This document shows positions 11,595-22,799 of a stretch of 64,000 nt of DNA, piece by piece. The position numbers were made by a program, and so were the translations under genes. The stretch lies in contig OX104127.1 of assembly GCA_944470555.2 (NCBI GenBank), positions 143,941,787 to 144,005,786 on the forward strand, in the 5' to 3' direction. Position 1 is the first letter of the stretch. Every line of letters starts with the position of its first letter. Source of the stretch: Heterobilharzia americana. Its lineage: Eukaryota > Platyhelminthes > Trematoda > Strigeidida > Schistosomatidae. Under the pieces are notes generated by a model. The model ran no database searches, had not been told where the DNA came from, and saw only the letters and a program-made list of their open reading frames with translations.

Positions 11595-11948
11595 ATGTTT
11601 GTTAGAGGACTGAAATCGTATGGCATAACTAGTTTTTTGATCCCGAAAATCAGTGATCACTTACTACTCAAGGTTTTCAATTACAACAATGATCACTGCT
11701 ATTTTCGTCAGTATTCAACTAAGATCATTCAGTGTGATGTAAAAAATTCTACTGAACAATCAACTGATAAAGTTTCATCATATCCGAAATATTTATCTTG
11801 GACGAATTCAAACGAATTGGCTCACTATCTTAGTCAGCGTGTAGTAGCTATAACTGAACATTTCGTTGTGATTGATAAACCACCTAATCTTTCTGTTTGG
11901 GGTCATTCGTTAGCTAAGCGTGAAGTTTATTCAACAATCGATCCTAAA
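11595..11948 (+). CDS. RPUSD3: RPUSD3-like mitochondrial pseudouridine synthase family, exon 1
   Basis: This is the first coding exon (118 codons) of a five-exon gene (11595-33651). The ATG at 11595 follows a likely 3' splice site (TTATTTATCAG, ending near 11565). The N-terminus is basic, with a hydrophobic stretch and FRQYSTK (about residues 40-46), which looks like a mitochondrial targeting peptide. The RluA-family opening VVAITEHFVVIDKPPNLSV (about residues 85-103) is clear. The exon ends at AAA before a GTAAGA donor, in phase 0. In animals RPUSD3 works in mitochondria with TRUB2 and RPUSD4 on mitochondrial RNA. RPUSD3 is preferred over RPUSD4 because of exons 2, 4 and 5. The five exons total 1373 nt, one short of a multiple of three (see exon 4). 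Confidence 0.85.
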
Positions 11949-12671
11949 GTAAGAAAGTGAAATTGTATTTCTGTGTAAATTAACATTTATACCCTTCAGT
12001 TAAAACTGAATGTCGTTAATAATGAGGTTTCGAACCAAAAATTAGGTTTTTTTTGTTACTCTTGCGATTCAGCTTCAGTTATAACATAATGCACTATTTG
12101 AGTGTGAACCATATTACATTGTTTTATCACTATATATACGTCTACGCAATTAATGTGTGTATAGTTGTGTAAAATAACTGGAATAAAGCTGTTCTATGAG
12201 TTGGATTATTAACATGTCTTCATCTATCAGAGTGAAGTTGTTCTGGGAACGTGTTAGAATTGAACATCAGTAAGGCCTACAGTACTGCAGTTTGAACATA
12301 ACTGGTACACAGATGTGCGATTGATTAAAGTTTAACACATGTCCTGTTAACTGTCCACCGTTATAATCAGATTCGAGAATGTCTCTTTTATGCCACTCTT
12401 AATATCTTTGTAGCTTTAGTATATTAAATAAAATTTATTCATTGCAAGTCGCAGAATTGGGATCATTATCCGAATATCACTGCAAAAATAAGTTCTTAAT
12501 TTAGCTTAACCGTAGACTGTCGATGACAATAAGAAAACACTTCCAGCTTCTTAAGTGATACTTTACAATTAATATAACGATTTGACAAATTATTCGGAGT
12601 AATGTAATGAACCAGGTATCAAAGAGGATACACTACATGGTATATGAAAGAAAGGAACTTTCTCCTTTGTT

Positions 12672-12673
<2 letters not shown>

Positions 12674-12742
<69 letters not shown>
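12674..12742. repeat. (TA)n microsatellite
   Basis: About 69 bases of uninterrupted alternating TA inside intron 1 of the RPUSD3-like gene. Confidence 0.95.
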
Positions 12743-12745
<3 letters not shown>

Positions 12746-13149
12746 GCTAATGGTGATTTACCTTCTGCGCATTTGTAAGGCTACAGTGTACTGATTACTC
12801 GGTTGAATTGCCTCTTAGTATACTCACGTCTTCCCAAAGCGGTTTACGAAGTAAATTATTCAAGTGGAATTTTATAGACAGACCATTATCTTTGCGAACT
12901 CATTTAAAATTCTGAAATCCATTTCTGTACTTATTTGATCTCCATTTGTAAACGAAAAACCTCTAGTTTCTGTTTGGACAAGGAAGCAGGCAAAAAAAGA
13001 CTCGAAGTTTACACAAAACAGAATCAGCAGAGAGCCTTGAACACAAGTGAATCACTTCAAAGTAACATGCAAAGAAAAGGTGGATAGAAAAAGACTGATA
13101 TTAAAGAAGGCAAAGGTATGTGGGAAGAGAAGGAATTTGAAAATTAAGA

Positions 13150-13380
13150 ATAGTGAAAATGTTCAAGCTTTAGATGACCTTAAAGAGTGGATGCCGCTGC
13201 ACCACTGTGACTGATTTCCAGCCATTTCATCATGAGTCTACAACTATTGCTTCTCATGCTCTTGAGTACCCCAGCCAGGTAGTCAACACCTTACACGGCT
13301 CAAATCAGAGAGTTTATGGACTGATGCTACATCTTTGTCTGGTCATCTTGATCCTTTTCCCAATGTAATTCAGCTTCTGT
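13150..13380 (-). mobile_element. CR1-like element 3' tail fragment
   Basis: This shares the recurrent sequence around GACTGATTTCCAGCC and CCCCAGCCAGGTAGTCAACA with the reversed 3' ends at 9.0-9.4, 28.2 and 34.8 kb. It is a short, dead fragment in intron 1. Confidence 0.5.
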
Positions 13381-13829
13381 TAGCTGACACAAAGATGGAA
13401 CTTTTTAAGTTAATGCACTCTGTAAGGATACAGTAAGAGAAAACGAGCGGAAATAGAAAGATATCAAAATAAGGGACAAGGATTTGAAAGGAGTGAAGCG
13501 AATAACTGAAACCTAATAAAATATTCAGAAACTTGAAGAGAATTAAAAGTGGAAATAACACTGGACCACCGTAATCGATTTTGAACCTGATCATAAAGAG
13601 TTCTGAACGATTGACACGTAGTATCTCACGGAATCTAGGTTGATAGTCTGCATTTGCTTCGATGTGATAGGAACACCAACTAAGCTATCTCAGAAAGATT
13701 CATATAACTGAATATCTTTTCTTTTGTGTATCATCCACCTAATTATCAATCCGTATCGAAATGGAAAACGTCGAAATCCACTAAGCAACCTTGTGCGAAT
13801 TCCTGTAGTAGGCAATGAGCCACACATAT

Positions 13830-13940
13830 TGTGTGAGGGGTATTGATACACCCTGGTTGCCCAAGCCTCGATAGGTGGAGGGGGGTTCGAACCCTTGACC
13901 CACTGGCTAAAAGTCATCTCCTTAAGCCGATGAGTCACAA
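13830..13940 (-). mobile_element. tRNA-like SINE head
   Basis: On the minus strand a strong B-box, GGTTCGAACCC (about 13884-13894), follows GACTCATCGGCTTAAGGAGA, which resembles an A-box region, by about 40 bases. No complete tRNA cloverleaf could be drawn. Confidence 0.5.
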
Positions 13941-14057
13941 CTCAGTGCATATCAGTCTTTTATCGTATGTATGGTAAAAATAAGCTTTGGTACTTCATGC
14001 AATATAATCCTGTTTTTATTTTCCTCATTTTTCTGGGATTGTCGATCATCTAAACAG

Positions 14058-14312
14058 CTAGCCTGTACATCAAGTATCAGCATAAATGACTGTTTACAAC
14101 AGCTAAGCAATATACTGGCATCACAGGAAGAGAAGCAACTTAAACAGGTTTCTAGCAATGATTCAAAAAATTCAGTTAATGCTGTTGAAATCCCTAAACT
14201 CTATATTATCGAAGCACTACCAGCTTCTTATTCTGGTCTCATTTTGTTGGGTAGAAATGAGAAATATACCATAGCTGCTCGTCAATTTTATAAATCTGCT
14301 ATGCTTGGAGAT
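14058..14312 (+). CDS. RPUSD3: RPUSD3-like, exon 2
   Basis: The exon starts after AAACAG at 14057 and ends at GAT before a GTGAGT donor, phase 0 at both ends (85 codons). It carries the segment aligned with the catalytic motif II of RluA enzymes: IIEALPASYSGLILLGR (about 14199-14249), followed by Q-F-Y-K. Active RluA enzymes have HRLDxxTSGL there. Here the Asp position is Pro, so the catalytic aspartate is missing. To my knowledge human RPUSD3 also lacks a canonical HRLD motif, which supports orthology to RPUSD3 over RPUSD4 and suggests a non-catalytic or altered role. Confidence 0.85.
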
Positions 14313-17303
14313 GTGAGTTTCGTCTTTGAATTCTATTTCATTATATATCTTTTTATTAATTGTCCTCTTATACTTTATATTTGATTTCTCCTAGTTACTA
14401 TGCAAATCGCTTTGAATTCTGTTGATCACTCTGAACACCAGTACATGGCTATGCAGCTTATCGCTTGCTTATTCTAGACATTCAGATTTCGTTTACTGGT
14501 TTACAAGATCTAATTATTCTCCTGCGTCGTATGATTTTTCTGAGATGCTTTGTAAGGACGTTGATTCAAAGTTACAGCGATTTCTAGTTGTATTTTGTAG
14601 TTATCATTCTTGTAGCGTGACATATGATTCGTGTACTCAAGTGACCGTAGTCAAAAAAAACAACTGTTAATTGGGTTTAAAAAGAACCAAACTTAATATT
14701 GATCTCACTTAAGCATTGTCCGTGAATCGAGGAGTCTCTTCAAATGGGTGTAAACTTGGATCTTTTCGTTGATTGAGACTACTAGTTAAAGAGCTTTTTG
14801 ACATCAATTTCATGTCCTGTATCTGGTACGTGGAATAAAAGCTAACTGTTGATGCTGTTTGGTTTCTTGAAGCATAGATTCTTTGGCATTTGTTGAAGGA
14901 AGTGGATATGAGCCTATCTTTTTATCCTCTCGGTATACTTACATCGTCTCTTTCATTGAAAAGATACCTGGTTACGTATTAAAGAACGAGTATGCTGCTT
15001 TGTAGTCTGCTCTGTCCTACTATGCACCTGTGAAGTATAACCTCAGAATGTTTAAAAAATGAAAAGAATCCAGGATTTCAACCACAGGAATCGTTATAGC
15101 GTTGCATGCGTATGGTATAATCACTGAGGAAGTAATTTTGAAGTTGGGTAGAGGGTACTAGGCGAGAAAGGAAAGTTAGTTGATAGGTCGTAAACATTCA
15201 CCAACGGTGGCGGCCTGAACTTGTGTTGCGCTTGTTCTTTGCATGCCGCTGTGAAGTGCGGCAAATGGAATTTTCGCATTTCTAGGTTGATTTTTTCTAC
15301 CTGTCTAACTTAATGAACCTTACAATTTATTGTTATTCCCTTGGGTTACTAGTAAAACATAGGGCTTCAGTAGCATGCCTCCATTGCACTCTGTTCTCTG
15401 CAGTCTTTCCAACCTGGCGCCATGACTGCCTTACGATAAATCTCTGATATCCCCCATCATAGTTACACATCATTAGTAAGTGTAAGGGGTGAAACGTACC
15501 ATCAATTTGCTGTTCTATTGTGAATTTGTGATTTATATAGGCCTTAGTCATCATGTGGGTGATTGTTAACATGATTTGCATCATCACAGAACATGGTTAT
15601 TTAAACTGTAGGATTTCCCTAACCGACTACTTTTAAGGCCAACTACCAAGACCAATTAGTCAGATTTCGGATTCGGATTCCACTATAATTGCCTCAATTT
15701 GTGTATCTATGACTCGTAATCTAGCCAACGGATATTTATATAGGTACTAAACTGCATTTTTTGGATAATTATTTATTACTTTGTAGTCTCTAGTTTAGTT
15801 TCATAAATCCATTCGAAAAGTTTCATTTCATAATCTAGTCATAGGTAAACAAACCATAAACTATTATTATTATTATTTGGTTACTTACTTCTGTCTTTAT
15901 TGTATCCAGATGCGTGGTCGATAAATGCTAGTTTCATTTGTAATAATGTGTGTTTTCCCCTCATGTTTAAATCTGTAGACAACTAAAATTGATTTGGAAA
16001 CAAGTTAAAATTAAACACTTCCACCAGTAGCATAACTCAGCAATCACATCATATTCGTACACTAATAGGCTATTGGCTTCGTCTAAGTTTTCAAGGTTAA
16101 TCATACTATCTAACCTCGATAACTTTCGGTTAAAAGTCAAGGTTGGATTTTAGGCAAATACTTCTCAAAGATTTGGATTTCATTCATAGAACAAGTAGAT
16201 TTTTTCAGCTTTGTAAATATAATCATCGAAGGGGTAAGGTTTCTTTAGCTTGACAACTTGAATGCATACATGATCTGGTGCATAATTGTAATCCTAGTTA
16301 CTTCCAGTAACCTAAGTGTGAATTTTTGAATTATCTTCACTTTATGCTCAAAAAAATACCGTTTTGAGCATTAGATTTAACTTTAATTTGGAAAGTTATT
16401 TTTCATAAAGTCTAGTATTATAGCTTTATTTCGTCAACAGACTGACACTGCTATCAGAAAATGGCACACTTTCATACCTGGTATTTTTTCTGAGAAAACA
16501 CTTTATAGAGTAGATTACAAACAATATCACACTCAATGCCTTTTTGATGATATGAAATTGCTCATGTCTAACTTCAGGATATTTTGATTCTGGTGTCTAT
16601 GCGCATTGAGGAGCTCTTTCAATCTGTCGAAAGTTCAGGAGTCGTATAAATCTCATCTCTTATCTGTGTTATATTGAATATCACAGGTATTTCAGCAAAT
16701 GTATATAGCATTAGAGTTGATACAATGGTCAGACATTCATTATATACTAAATTAGTCACGTTATTTCATAAGGAAAAATAAATCAACTTTTAAGAGTAAT
16801 ATTGCCTTATTCAGCTTTGATCACACTTTGGACACTCATGTAGTTAGTGAAAAAGGTAAATCTAAATTATAATAACCTGTTTTTCAATTTTTGCAAGAAA
16901 ACTATATCTGTAAAGAAAATTAACATTGTTTAGTTATGATTAAGAACACGATATTATTAGCTGTTCTATGCATCATTATGAAACTCTTAAAATATGACAG
17001 TAATAGCAATTTTGAAGGAAGTCAAAAAAAAACACTCCTCTTATGCATGTTAAATATTTCTACTTTATAGCAACTTCTCTCTCATCTATTTGTCTCATCT
17101 GATAATTAGCTGAATATTCGACAGTTGCGAGTATTAATCTATTCATTCACGGAATGAACAGTCATTTGACATAGAACATCATTCTCTGCTATGTAAAAGA
17201 TCATATTGGCTGATTGTTAAACTGTATACAATTGTATTCCATAATCAACTCATATAAAAATGAGTAGTCAGTTTTTGTATTCTTTTTACTTCTAATAAAA
17301 TAG
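14313..17303 (+). other. Intron 2 of the RPUSD3-like gene
   Basis: This is a GT-AG intron of about 3.0 kb. It contains an inverted RTE 3' end (15325-15425). A 48-codon open stretch after a CAG at 16440 was considered as an exon and not accepted. The rest is AT-rich DNA without recognisable features. Confidence 0.7.
15325..15425 (-). mobile_element. RTE-like retrotransposon, extreme 3' end
   Basis: The stretch CCTTGGGTTACTAGTAAAAC, followed by ATAGGGCTTCAGTAGCA, is the reverse complement of the C-terminal and 3' end shared by the RTE copies at 25.3, 29.5, 34.05, 51.5 and 59.05 kb. It is a 5'-truncated insertion. Confidence 0.65.
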
Positions 17304-17431
17304 GTACCTTGGACATTATATCAAAAGTTTTTGATTGTTTGTTGGGGTAAACCTCATGAGATACAATCGAAGGTGATTTCTTTTCCAATTGCTGCCTACC
17401 AACTACCTGGTGGTATTCATGTTGGTTATAG
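17304..17431 (+). CDS. RPUSD3: RPUSD3-like, exon 3
   Basis: The exon follows AAAATAG at 17303 and ends TAT-AG before GTAAGT (128 nt, leaving phase 2). It reads VPWTLYQKFLIVCWGKP... and IAAYQLPGGIHVGYR (last codon completed by exon 4). This matches the RluA region where motif II is followed by the 'Y.A...G.P' strand and the basic central segment. The join with exon 2 (AMLGD|VPWTLY) keeps the spacing expected between these motifs. Confidence 0.8.
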
Positions 17432-17819
17432 GTAAGTTCAGTTTTTATCTTTAATAAATAAAATTCTATTTTACGGAAAAGGTCTCAATTTAACTGTTTT
17501 CAGTGTTGTTGACATTCTAAGTTTTATGACTTATGAGAATTTCCCTGTAGAATTCAGTGGTATACCATGGAAAGAGATTAGATGTTTGTAATACTAGTAA
17601 AAGTATACTTTCATGTTTTCAGATATTGTCATTTTATACTTTAAATTCAATTACAACACCTCATAAACATAAAGGTACAACAAAATGGAATGTTAAATCA
17701 TAAGATTTAGTACAGCAGAATGAAGGACAAACAAAAACGGAAATAGTGTCATCAAAAGTTATTGAAAGTCACGGAACTAAAATAAACGAATTAACGTACA
17801 TAGAAAGATATGATAAAGC

Positions 17820-18420
17820 AGTTAAGGTGAAGAATAAGGTTTAGGTTCATCCGTACCACTGATATCACTTCTGAGCCATATCCACAAAAGTCTGCATTTT
17901 GAGATGATGGAGAATATTTGTAGCATAGGAGAATCATTTTGATGGGTTTGAGTTCTCTGAAGTAGATTGTTTAATCGTAGAGCTTTTGTTGTTATTCTAG
18001 AGAACATCGTTAGCACAAACTTCAGAAAGAAGTTAACAAAAAGGTTTCATCAACGATTTATTTAGTAACTTGTCCTGATAACCTTGTGTGTGCTTGGTTA
18101 CTTCTGCCAAGATCTTGTCATTGTCTCCATGCTTACTTCGATTAGTTATCTTGATTACCTGAAATTTGGCCTTCTTGTTGTTTCTTATTGGTTGATAGAT
18201 GGGTCAATGTCAGCTCAACCCCATCAAAAGGTCTACATTTTGTTACACGACTGAAATCGAAGGTTAGAAACCTCATGAATCGATGACACGTTTTACTGTT
18301 GTTACTCTTAACTTTTTTCCAACTTAACCCTACTTCAGCTAACGTAGCAAATCATAATAGACGGTGCGTAGACATTTATAAAATGTCCCAGCCATCGATA
18401 AAGATTCGAAGTAAAACATT
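17820..18420 (-). mobile_element. CR1-like element 3' tail, inverted
   Basis: This stretch shares the reversed 3' tail motifs seen at 9.0-9.4 and 28.2 kb: a TTCATCCGTACCACTGATAT-like start and a stretch with CTTAACCCTACTTCAGCTAA. It is probably the 3' part of the same insertion whose reverse transcriptase lies at 18.6-19.3 kb. Confidence 0.5.
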
Positions 18421-18599
18421 ACACAAAAGTTCACATCAAACTATTCCATTTCTCAGAAACCCGATAGCAATAGATAAGCGAAATTCACAGTACGATAAAC
18501 AATTAGTATACTAGCAAACAAAGTGCCAGAATGTTGAGGATTTTAAGTGAGGTAAGAAAATGAATATATTCAGATTGCTTTTTAGCAGTGTTACAATGT

Positions 18600-19295
18600 C
18601 TCTTCAATCGTTTCATTGTTCCAGCCAGTACCGAATGCCGATACAGCCTTCACTGTCTAGAATCCCCATTCTGTCATGTTTTACTGAACTAGAATAGCTT
18701 GCATTGCTATTATCTACATATGACATAGATGATTTCAAGGTTCTTGTTCTTTCTGAAGCACTTATGTCGACTTTTATCATGCCATAGTATTTACTAAATG
18801 CCGCCTTTATGTTGAGAAATACAACCAATTTTGGGGTCGGTAAGTGTACATGTGCTCCAGAACCTGCCATAGGGTGAATATCTGATCCATACACCCACGC
18901 CCAAGTCTGAAATCTGCCTGATTTTCCCAGGTTTTTTGTCCATAAGCTCCACTTAGACGTCTGATAAGTATAGAACCTAGAATCTTAAATACTAAGTTCA
19001 TCGGGATGATTTCCTTTCGTTATCACGAGAGGAATTTTCACCTTTCTTGAAGACTGGGGCAATCAATGATTGAGACCATTCAGGGGGGTCGTATCCGGCT
19101 TCCGCACACTAGTTAACACTTCAGTTAATTTAACCAACAATCCTCTACCACCGTCTTTGAATACCTCTGATGCTAGTCTGTCTTGTCCTATTTATCTTCC
19201 TCGTTTCAGATTGCTCACAACTTTTTCGACTTCTGCAAGTGTTGGAGGTCCTGTCTCAATGTTGTATTTAAGATACTAATGGATAGTGGGTCGCA
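18600..19295 (-). mobile_element. CR1-like reverse transcriptase fragment, inverted
   Basis: The minus strand reads KILGSILIRRLSGAYGQ, ENQADFRLGRGCMDQIFTLW and QVLEHMYTY (about 18830-18990). These are the conserved reverse transcriptase motifs of schistosome CR1-like elements (ENQAGFRPGRGC.D.IFTLRQ). Stops and frameshifts follow. It is non-functional. Confidence 0.8.
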
Positions 19296-19299
19296 GAAG

Positions 19300-19770
19300 A
19301 GTAGCTGGAGACCAGCGGAACTGTTCGCCGAAGTGTGTTGGAAGTAGTCATAAAGTTTGTGTATCTGAGTAGTTCTGTGTGTGAAAGAAATGATAATCTT
19401 AAGTGGATATCTAAAGCCAGATTGAGGTACACCATACTGGGTCACGTTAACCTGGCTGTTAAAGGCTGGGTCTAGTATGTATTTTTATGGGGACTTCTCT
19501 ACGCCTGTGAAACCCGAGCTGTGGGAATTGAGGCTTTTATGTGACTATGTGTTCGATCAATGTTGTCCCTATGGGATTGTTGTTATCCGATGCAAGCAAT
19601 GTGTGAGTACTTCTCAGGTTAAGCGTTTGGATTTGACAGAAATGGTTTTTCAATATGTAACACCACCTTGAAACTCTGGCTTTGATAGGTGAGACACGTG
19701 TTAGGAATGTCATCTCTGCACTTTTCATTCTGTTCACTATGTGTTGCCTTTGAAACTAGTTGGAAGAAGC
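19300..19770 (+). mobile_element. CR1-like reverse transcriptase C-terminal fragment
   Basis: In several frames the plus strand reads KFVYLSSSV, ISKARLRYTILGHVNLAVKG and LLYACETRAVGIEAF. This matches the segment after the catalytic domain of CR1-like elements. It abuts the inverted fragment at 18.6-19.3 kb, so the two are joined in opposite orientations. Confidence 0.65.
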
Positions 19771-20329
19771 GGGAAGGCTATAAGCTTGTGACACAACACA
19801 GTGGGATAAAGGATAGTTGTGTCATGAAATATCCAACAATTGAATTAGCTGTAATGGACAATGTTTTTTTCTGTATCCATGCTTGAGAATGTTTCTTTAA
19901 TAACCTCTTTCTGTTTTTACTTCTATCCCCCTCAACTTTTTCCTTTATTATCCGTATCACTTTTATGCATCACTATCCATGTGGTACGGAGTTTGTATTT
20001 CAAATAAAAATAAACAAAATGAACAAGTGTATGTCTACTCATTATTATTTCACGTTCTAACGTTAAATAGTATCTTGTACTTTTTTCTTTGATGGATATA
20101 ATTGGTTTGTTGCAACTACGGGTCGTCCATCAATTAGACAAGTGATGTCTGTCAATCTTCACTTTTTTTCATCTCATAGACTCTAATAACAAAGATTTTG
20201 CTTCGATACTTACTTCAAATACCAGTTTATCTGCTAATTAATGCAATAACTGGGCAGTTTATGATTTCTGGCTTGGCGCTTTATAAACTGACCTACGGGG
20301 TCCGACTACTGACCAGATTTTTATTTCAC

Positions 20330-20535
20330 CTCAGTCACCAAGGAGTTTGCCCGACTACCGTATGAATTCGTGAAGGGTTATTATCGCTTGGTCGTACTCA
20401 TACTGGCTGCTCAGTCAGGACTTCTCATCGCAATCCAAATCTAACTAAACTAGAGAGGGGGAGCATCATATTTATTATCATTCTGACTATCTGAATGAGA
20501 TAGCCATAGTTTTAGAAATTTTCTGGCCAAACAGT
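20330..20535 (-). mobile_element. Decayed repeat shared with 43.5-43.8 kb
   Basis: The stretch with CAATCCAAATCTAACTAAAC, GAGAGGGGGAGCATCAT and GACTATCTGAATGAGATAGC is the reverse complement of the stretch at about 43510-43790. The two are copies of one repeat family in opposite orientation. Confidence 0.5.
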
Positions 20536-21202
20536 TGACTTTTTATCTGAGGTAATCTTCTTTAATCATGCTTAGGCATATTTCGTTTCCTATTCAGGTT
20601 TTTTCCTCTACTCCATAGTAATCCATAGTAAGTATACCATGTAGAAAAATTATCGCTACATAGTTAAGTACACAGACAACCATTTGATTTCGTCAGTGAG
20701 TGGAATTCGTTCGTTTTGGACGTCTTGACTTTTCGATAAACAAGTTCCTTCTTCCTGTTTAGTCACATAGTTTTCTAAACGCAATATTTTGCTTTTAAAC
20801 ATATTGGATAGAAATACGCTGGCCTTAAAAAAATTCTTTCTTTCCTTACAATTGATCCTATGCTTTGTGTATGTGCGTGTGGGACGACGTAAAGTGTACC
20901 AGTCTGTGTAGTATGTCTACGCTAGAAACAGGTTTTGCTTTACATTGTTTTTTTCATTATTTGTCTAAGGATCTGCGAGTGGTAATCTTACCTTACACGC
21001 ATTACTGCATTCCCCTCCCATGCCATTTCAAATGAGCCTTGGTACGATAACGTATATTCTCTAACAAAAATTCCTGTGTATTGAACATATTATTCCTAAA
21101 AATTTAATCTTGTGTTAAGATTCTATCTGCTCGTTTGCTATACACTCCCCTTGAAGGGGATAATTTAGGCAATAAACTAACCACTTAATGAGTTTTTTTT
21201 CA

Positions 21203-21449
21203 GGCCAGACAGCGCACGCAGACACTCACGATCACAGTTCGACTGGGGGGGGATGTGGAAATCCTCCAAAGAGGAAGCTTGAAAGCTGTAAAAGAATTTC
21301 TAGAAGCATGCATTCCAATGAAAATCAACAGATATGTGGATACAGACTTAATCAATGATCTACTTAAAGAGGAATACAGCTTCCCATCTCCGAAGGCCAA
21401 ACTGACCGAACACGTCAATAATGAAGCACTATATGCCAGCACAAGCTAG
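21203..21449 (+). other. Possible orphan exon (82 codons)
   Basis: After a strong 3' splice site (a run of T then CAG, just before 21203) an open frame continues to a TAG near 21447. It starts ARQRTQTLTITVRLGGDVEI and continues LKAVKEFLEACIPMKI and INDLLKEEYSFPSP. The composition looks protein-like and is not low-complexity, but I do not recognise a domain. It is not needed to join exons 3 and 4 of the RPUSD3-like gene. A run of eight G at about 21245-21252 lies inside it. It may be a transposon remnant, a nested pseudogene or an alternative terminal exon. Confidence 0.3.
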
Positions 21450-21821
21450 CACACTCTCACTCTAACAAAGATTCTCTACCAGGATGACCGAGTGAGGTTG
21501 AAGATCTAAGAGGTCACGGTGTGACAGAAATCGTGTAAAATTCGAATATGCTTTAATTCTTTATGGGGACATCAACAGTCCCGATGGTGAAAAGTTCATG
21601 ACGAAATGTCAAAACTCAGAACCATCATCATCTTTATGCTGAGCTACAAATCTTTTCCATCGTTTCACTGTTGACATTGTGTGATAAAAGCTGAGTAAGA
21701 CTTTCATTCATAATGCATGAAATGATTGAGTGGACAATAATAAATGCGCGAAACGATAGCAACACGATGCGATACTTGGACTGGATACTAGTAGCTATTG
21801 TTCTCGCTCAACCCTTATACT

Positions 21822-22184
21822 TCACTGAGCAACAAAAATAAAAAAACAAAAACCGGCCTGTAGGTGTAAGGAAGATAACTTTACTTGACAAAAACATGAT
21901 TTATATAGTTTTTTCTCAGAAAATGAGACAATTAGGTCACAAGTTGGATATTTATTATCTTTGGTTAGCTGAAGGATAAGATTTTCAATAAGGTTTCTCC
22001 GCCTACAATGTAAAACTAAACTAAGGCTGAAATCCAAAACTTCGCGTAACTTTAAAGGGCACCCTGGTAACTGCTGTAATAGCTGATCAAGTTCGGGTAT
22101 TCCGGCTAAAAAGGGTAGTTTTTCATAAAATAGAGAGACGTGATTGGTTGTCTCAGCATTCGTTTGGGTGGCCTTTGAATTCAT
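21822..22184 (-). other. Unassigned 120-codon minus-strand ORF in intron 3
   Basis: This ORF runs MNSKATQTNAETTNHVSLFY... with IPELDQLLQQLPGCPLKLRE in the middle. Part of the DNA (GGTAACTGCTG and GTGATTGGTTGTCTCAGCA) resembles 50000-50110, so at least part lies in a dispersed repeat. No function is proposed and coding status is doubtful. Confidence 0.25.
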
Positions 22185-22604
22185 TCCAAAACTTCTACTT
22201 TGGCGGTTGATGGAATGACCTTGAATGCTGATTTTGGCTTAGGCTGCTTCCTATCAGTGCATGAATGGAAAAAAGCTAACCGCCAGTTAGTTTTATTTCA
22301 AACTGACGTCGCCTCACTATGACGTTTTCAAGTAAAATCTATATGTAACTAGGAGCCTGTTTGGCTTATTGAAGTGAATTATAGATGGGAAACTGTACAT
22401 GTGGATTTAACATGTATAAAGCTCAAATACTGTTTCATCACCTATATTTTAGTATCTCATTTCACATTCAAACTTTGTGTTCAAACCCAGTTGATGAACG
22501 ACTTAATCATTAGGTTATTTGACTTAGAGTTCAGTTCACTACTAGTGAGTATGCTCAATTTTTATTGGAAATAATTTCATCCATCCGTTTTTTGTCTGTT
22601 ATAG

Positions 22605-22799
22605 ACCATCTCCCGGAGAAATTTCTGTTGGTTTAAAACGTAAAGGCACCATTCTGCAAAAACGTTTACAACACACTACTATTTCTGAAGGTACTAATAA
22701 TTCTAGTCTTCTTGAGCTTCAAACAAACAGCACTTTCGGGGTTTGCCAGAAGTATATTTGTTGTATGCAGGTTGTGCTGTCGTTGGAGAGACATTTCAA
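22605..22799 (+). CDS. RPUSD3: RPUSD3-like, exon 4, with an apparent frameshift
   Basis: The exon begins after TTATAG (22604). Completed by AG from exon 3 it reads PSPGEISVGLKRKGTILQKR (from 22606) and then SLLELQTNSTFG in the same frame. From 22743 the sensible frame changes: LPEVYLLYAGCAVVGETFQ, ending at CAA before GTAAGT, in phase 0 as exon 5 requires. The first half matches the 'LVELQPLT' strand of RluA proteins and the second the 'V-H-....G-C-P-V-L-G-D' strand. The spacing fits RPUSD3 if one base is missing around the GGGGTTT at 22738-22744. A sequencing or assembly error at the G run is the simplest reading; a true disabling mutation is possible. Confidence 0.75.

Larger units (their letters stand above)
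11949..14057 (+). other. Intron 1 of the RPUSD3-like gene
   Basis: This is a GT-AG intron of about 2.1 kb. It holds a long TA microsatellite (12674-12742), a CR1-like 3' tail fragment (about 13150-13380) and a tRNA-like SINE (13830-13940). No other coding segment is supported. Confidence 0.75.
17432..22604 (+). other. Intron 3 of the RPUSD3-like gene
   Basis: This is a GT-AG intron of about 5.2 kb. It holds CR1-like fragments in both orientations (17820-19760), a decayed SINE (20330-20530), a possible orphan exon (21203-21449) and a minus-strand ORF of uncertain status (21822-22184). Confidence 0.7.

Noticed and set aside
12050..12110. Spliced-leader RNA gene of schistosomes
   Set aside because: A short GTTACTCTTGCGATT stretch recalls part of the leader, but the rest of the expected leader and its donor are missing.
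16441..16584. 48-codon open stretch after a CAG (TDTAIRKWHTFIPGIFSEKT...) as an extra exon of the RPUSD3-like gene
   Set aside because: Exons 2 and 3 already join in phase and give the expected spacing between RluA motifs; no good donor follows and no similarity is visible.
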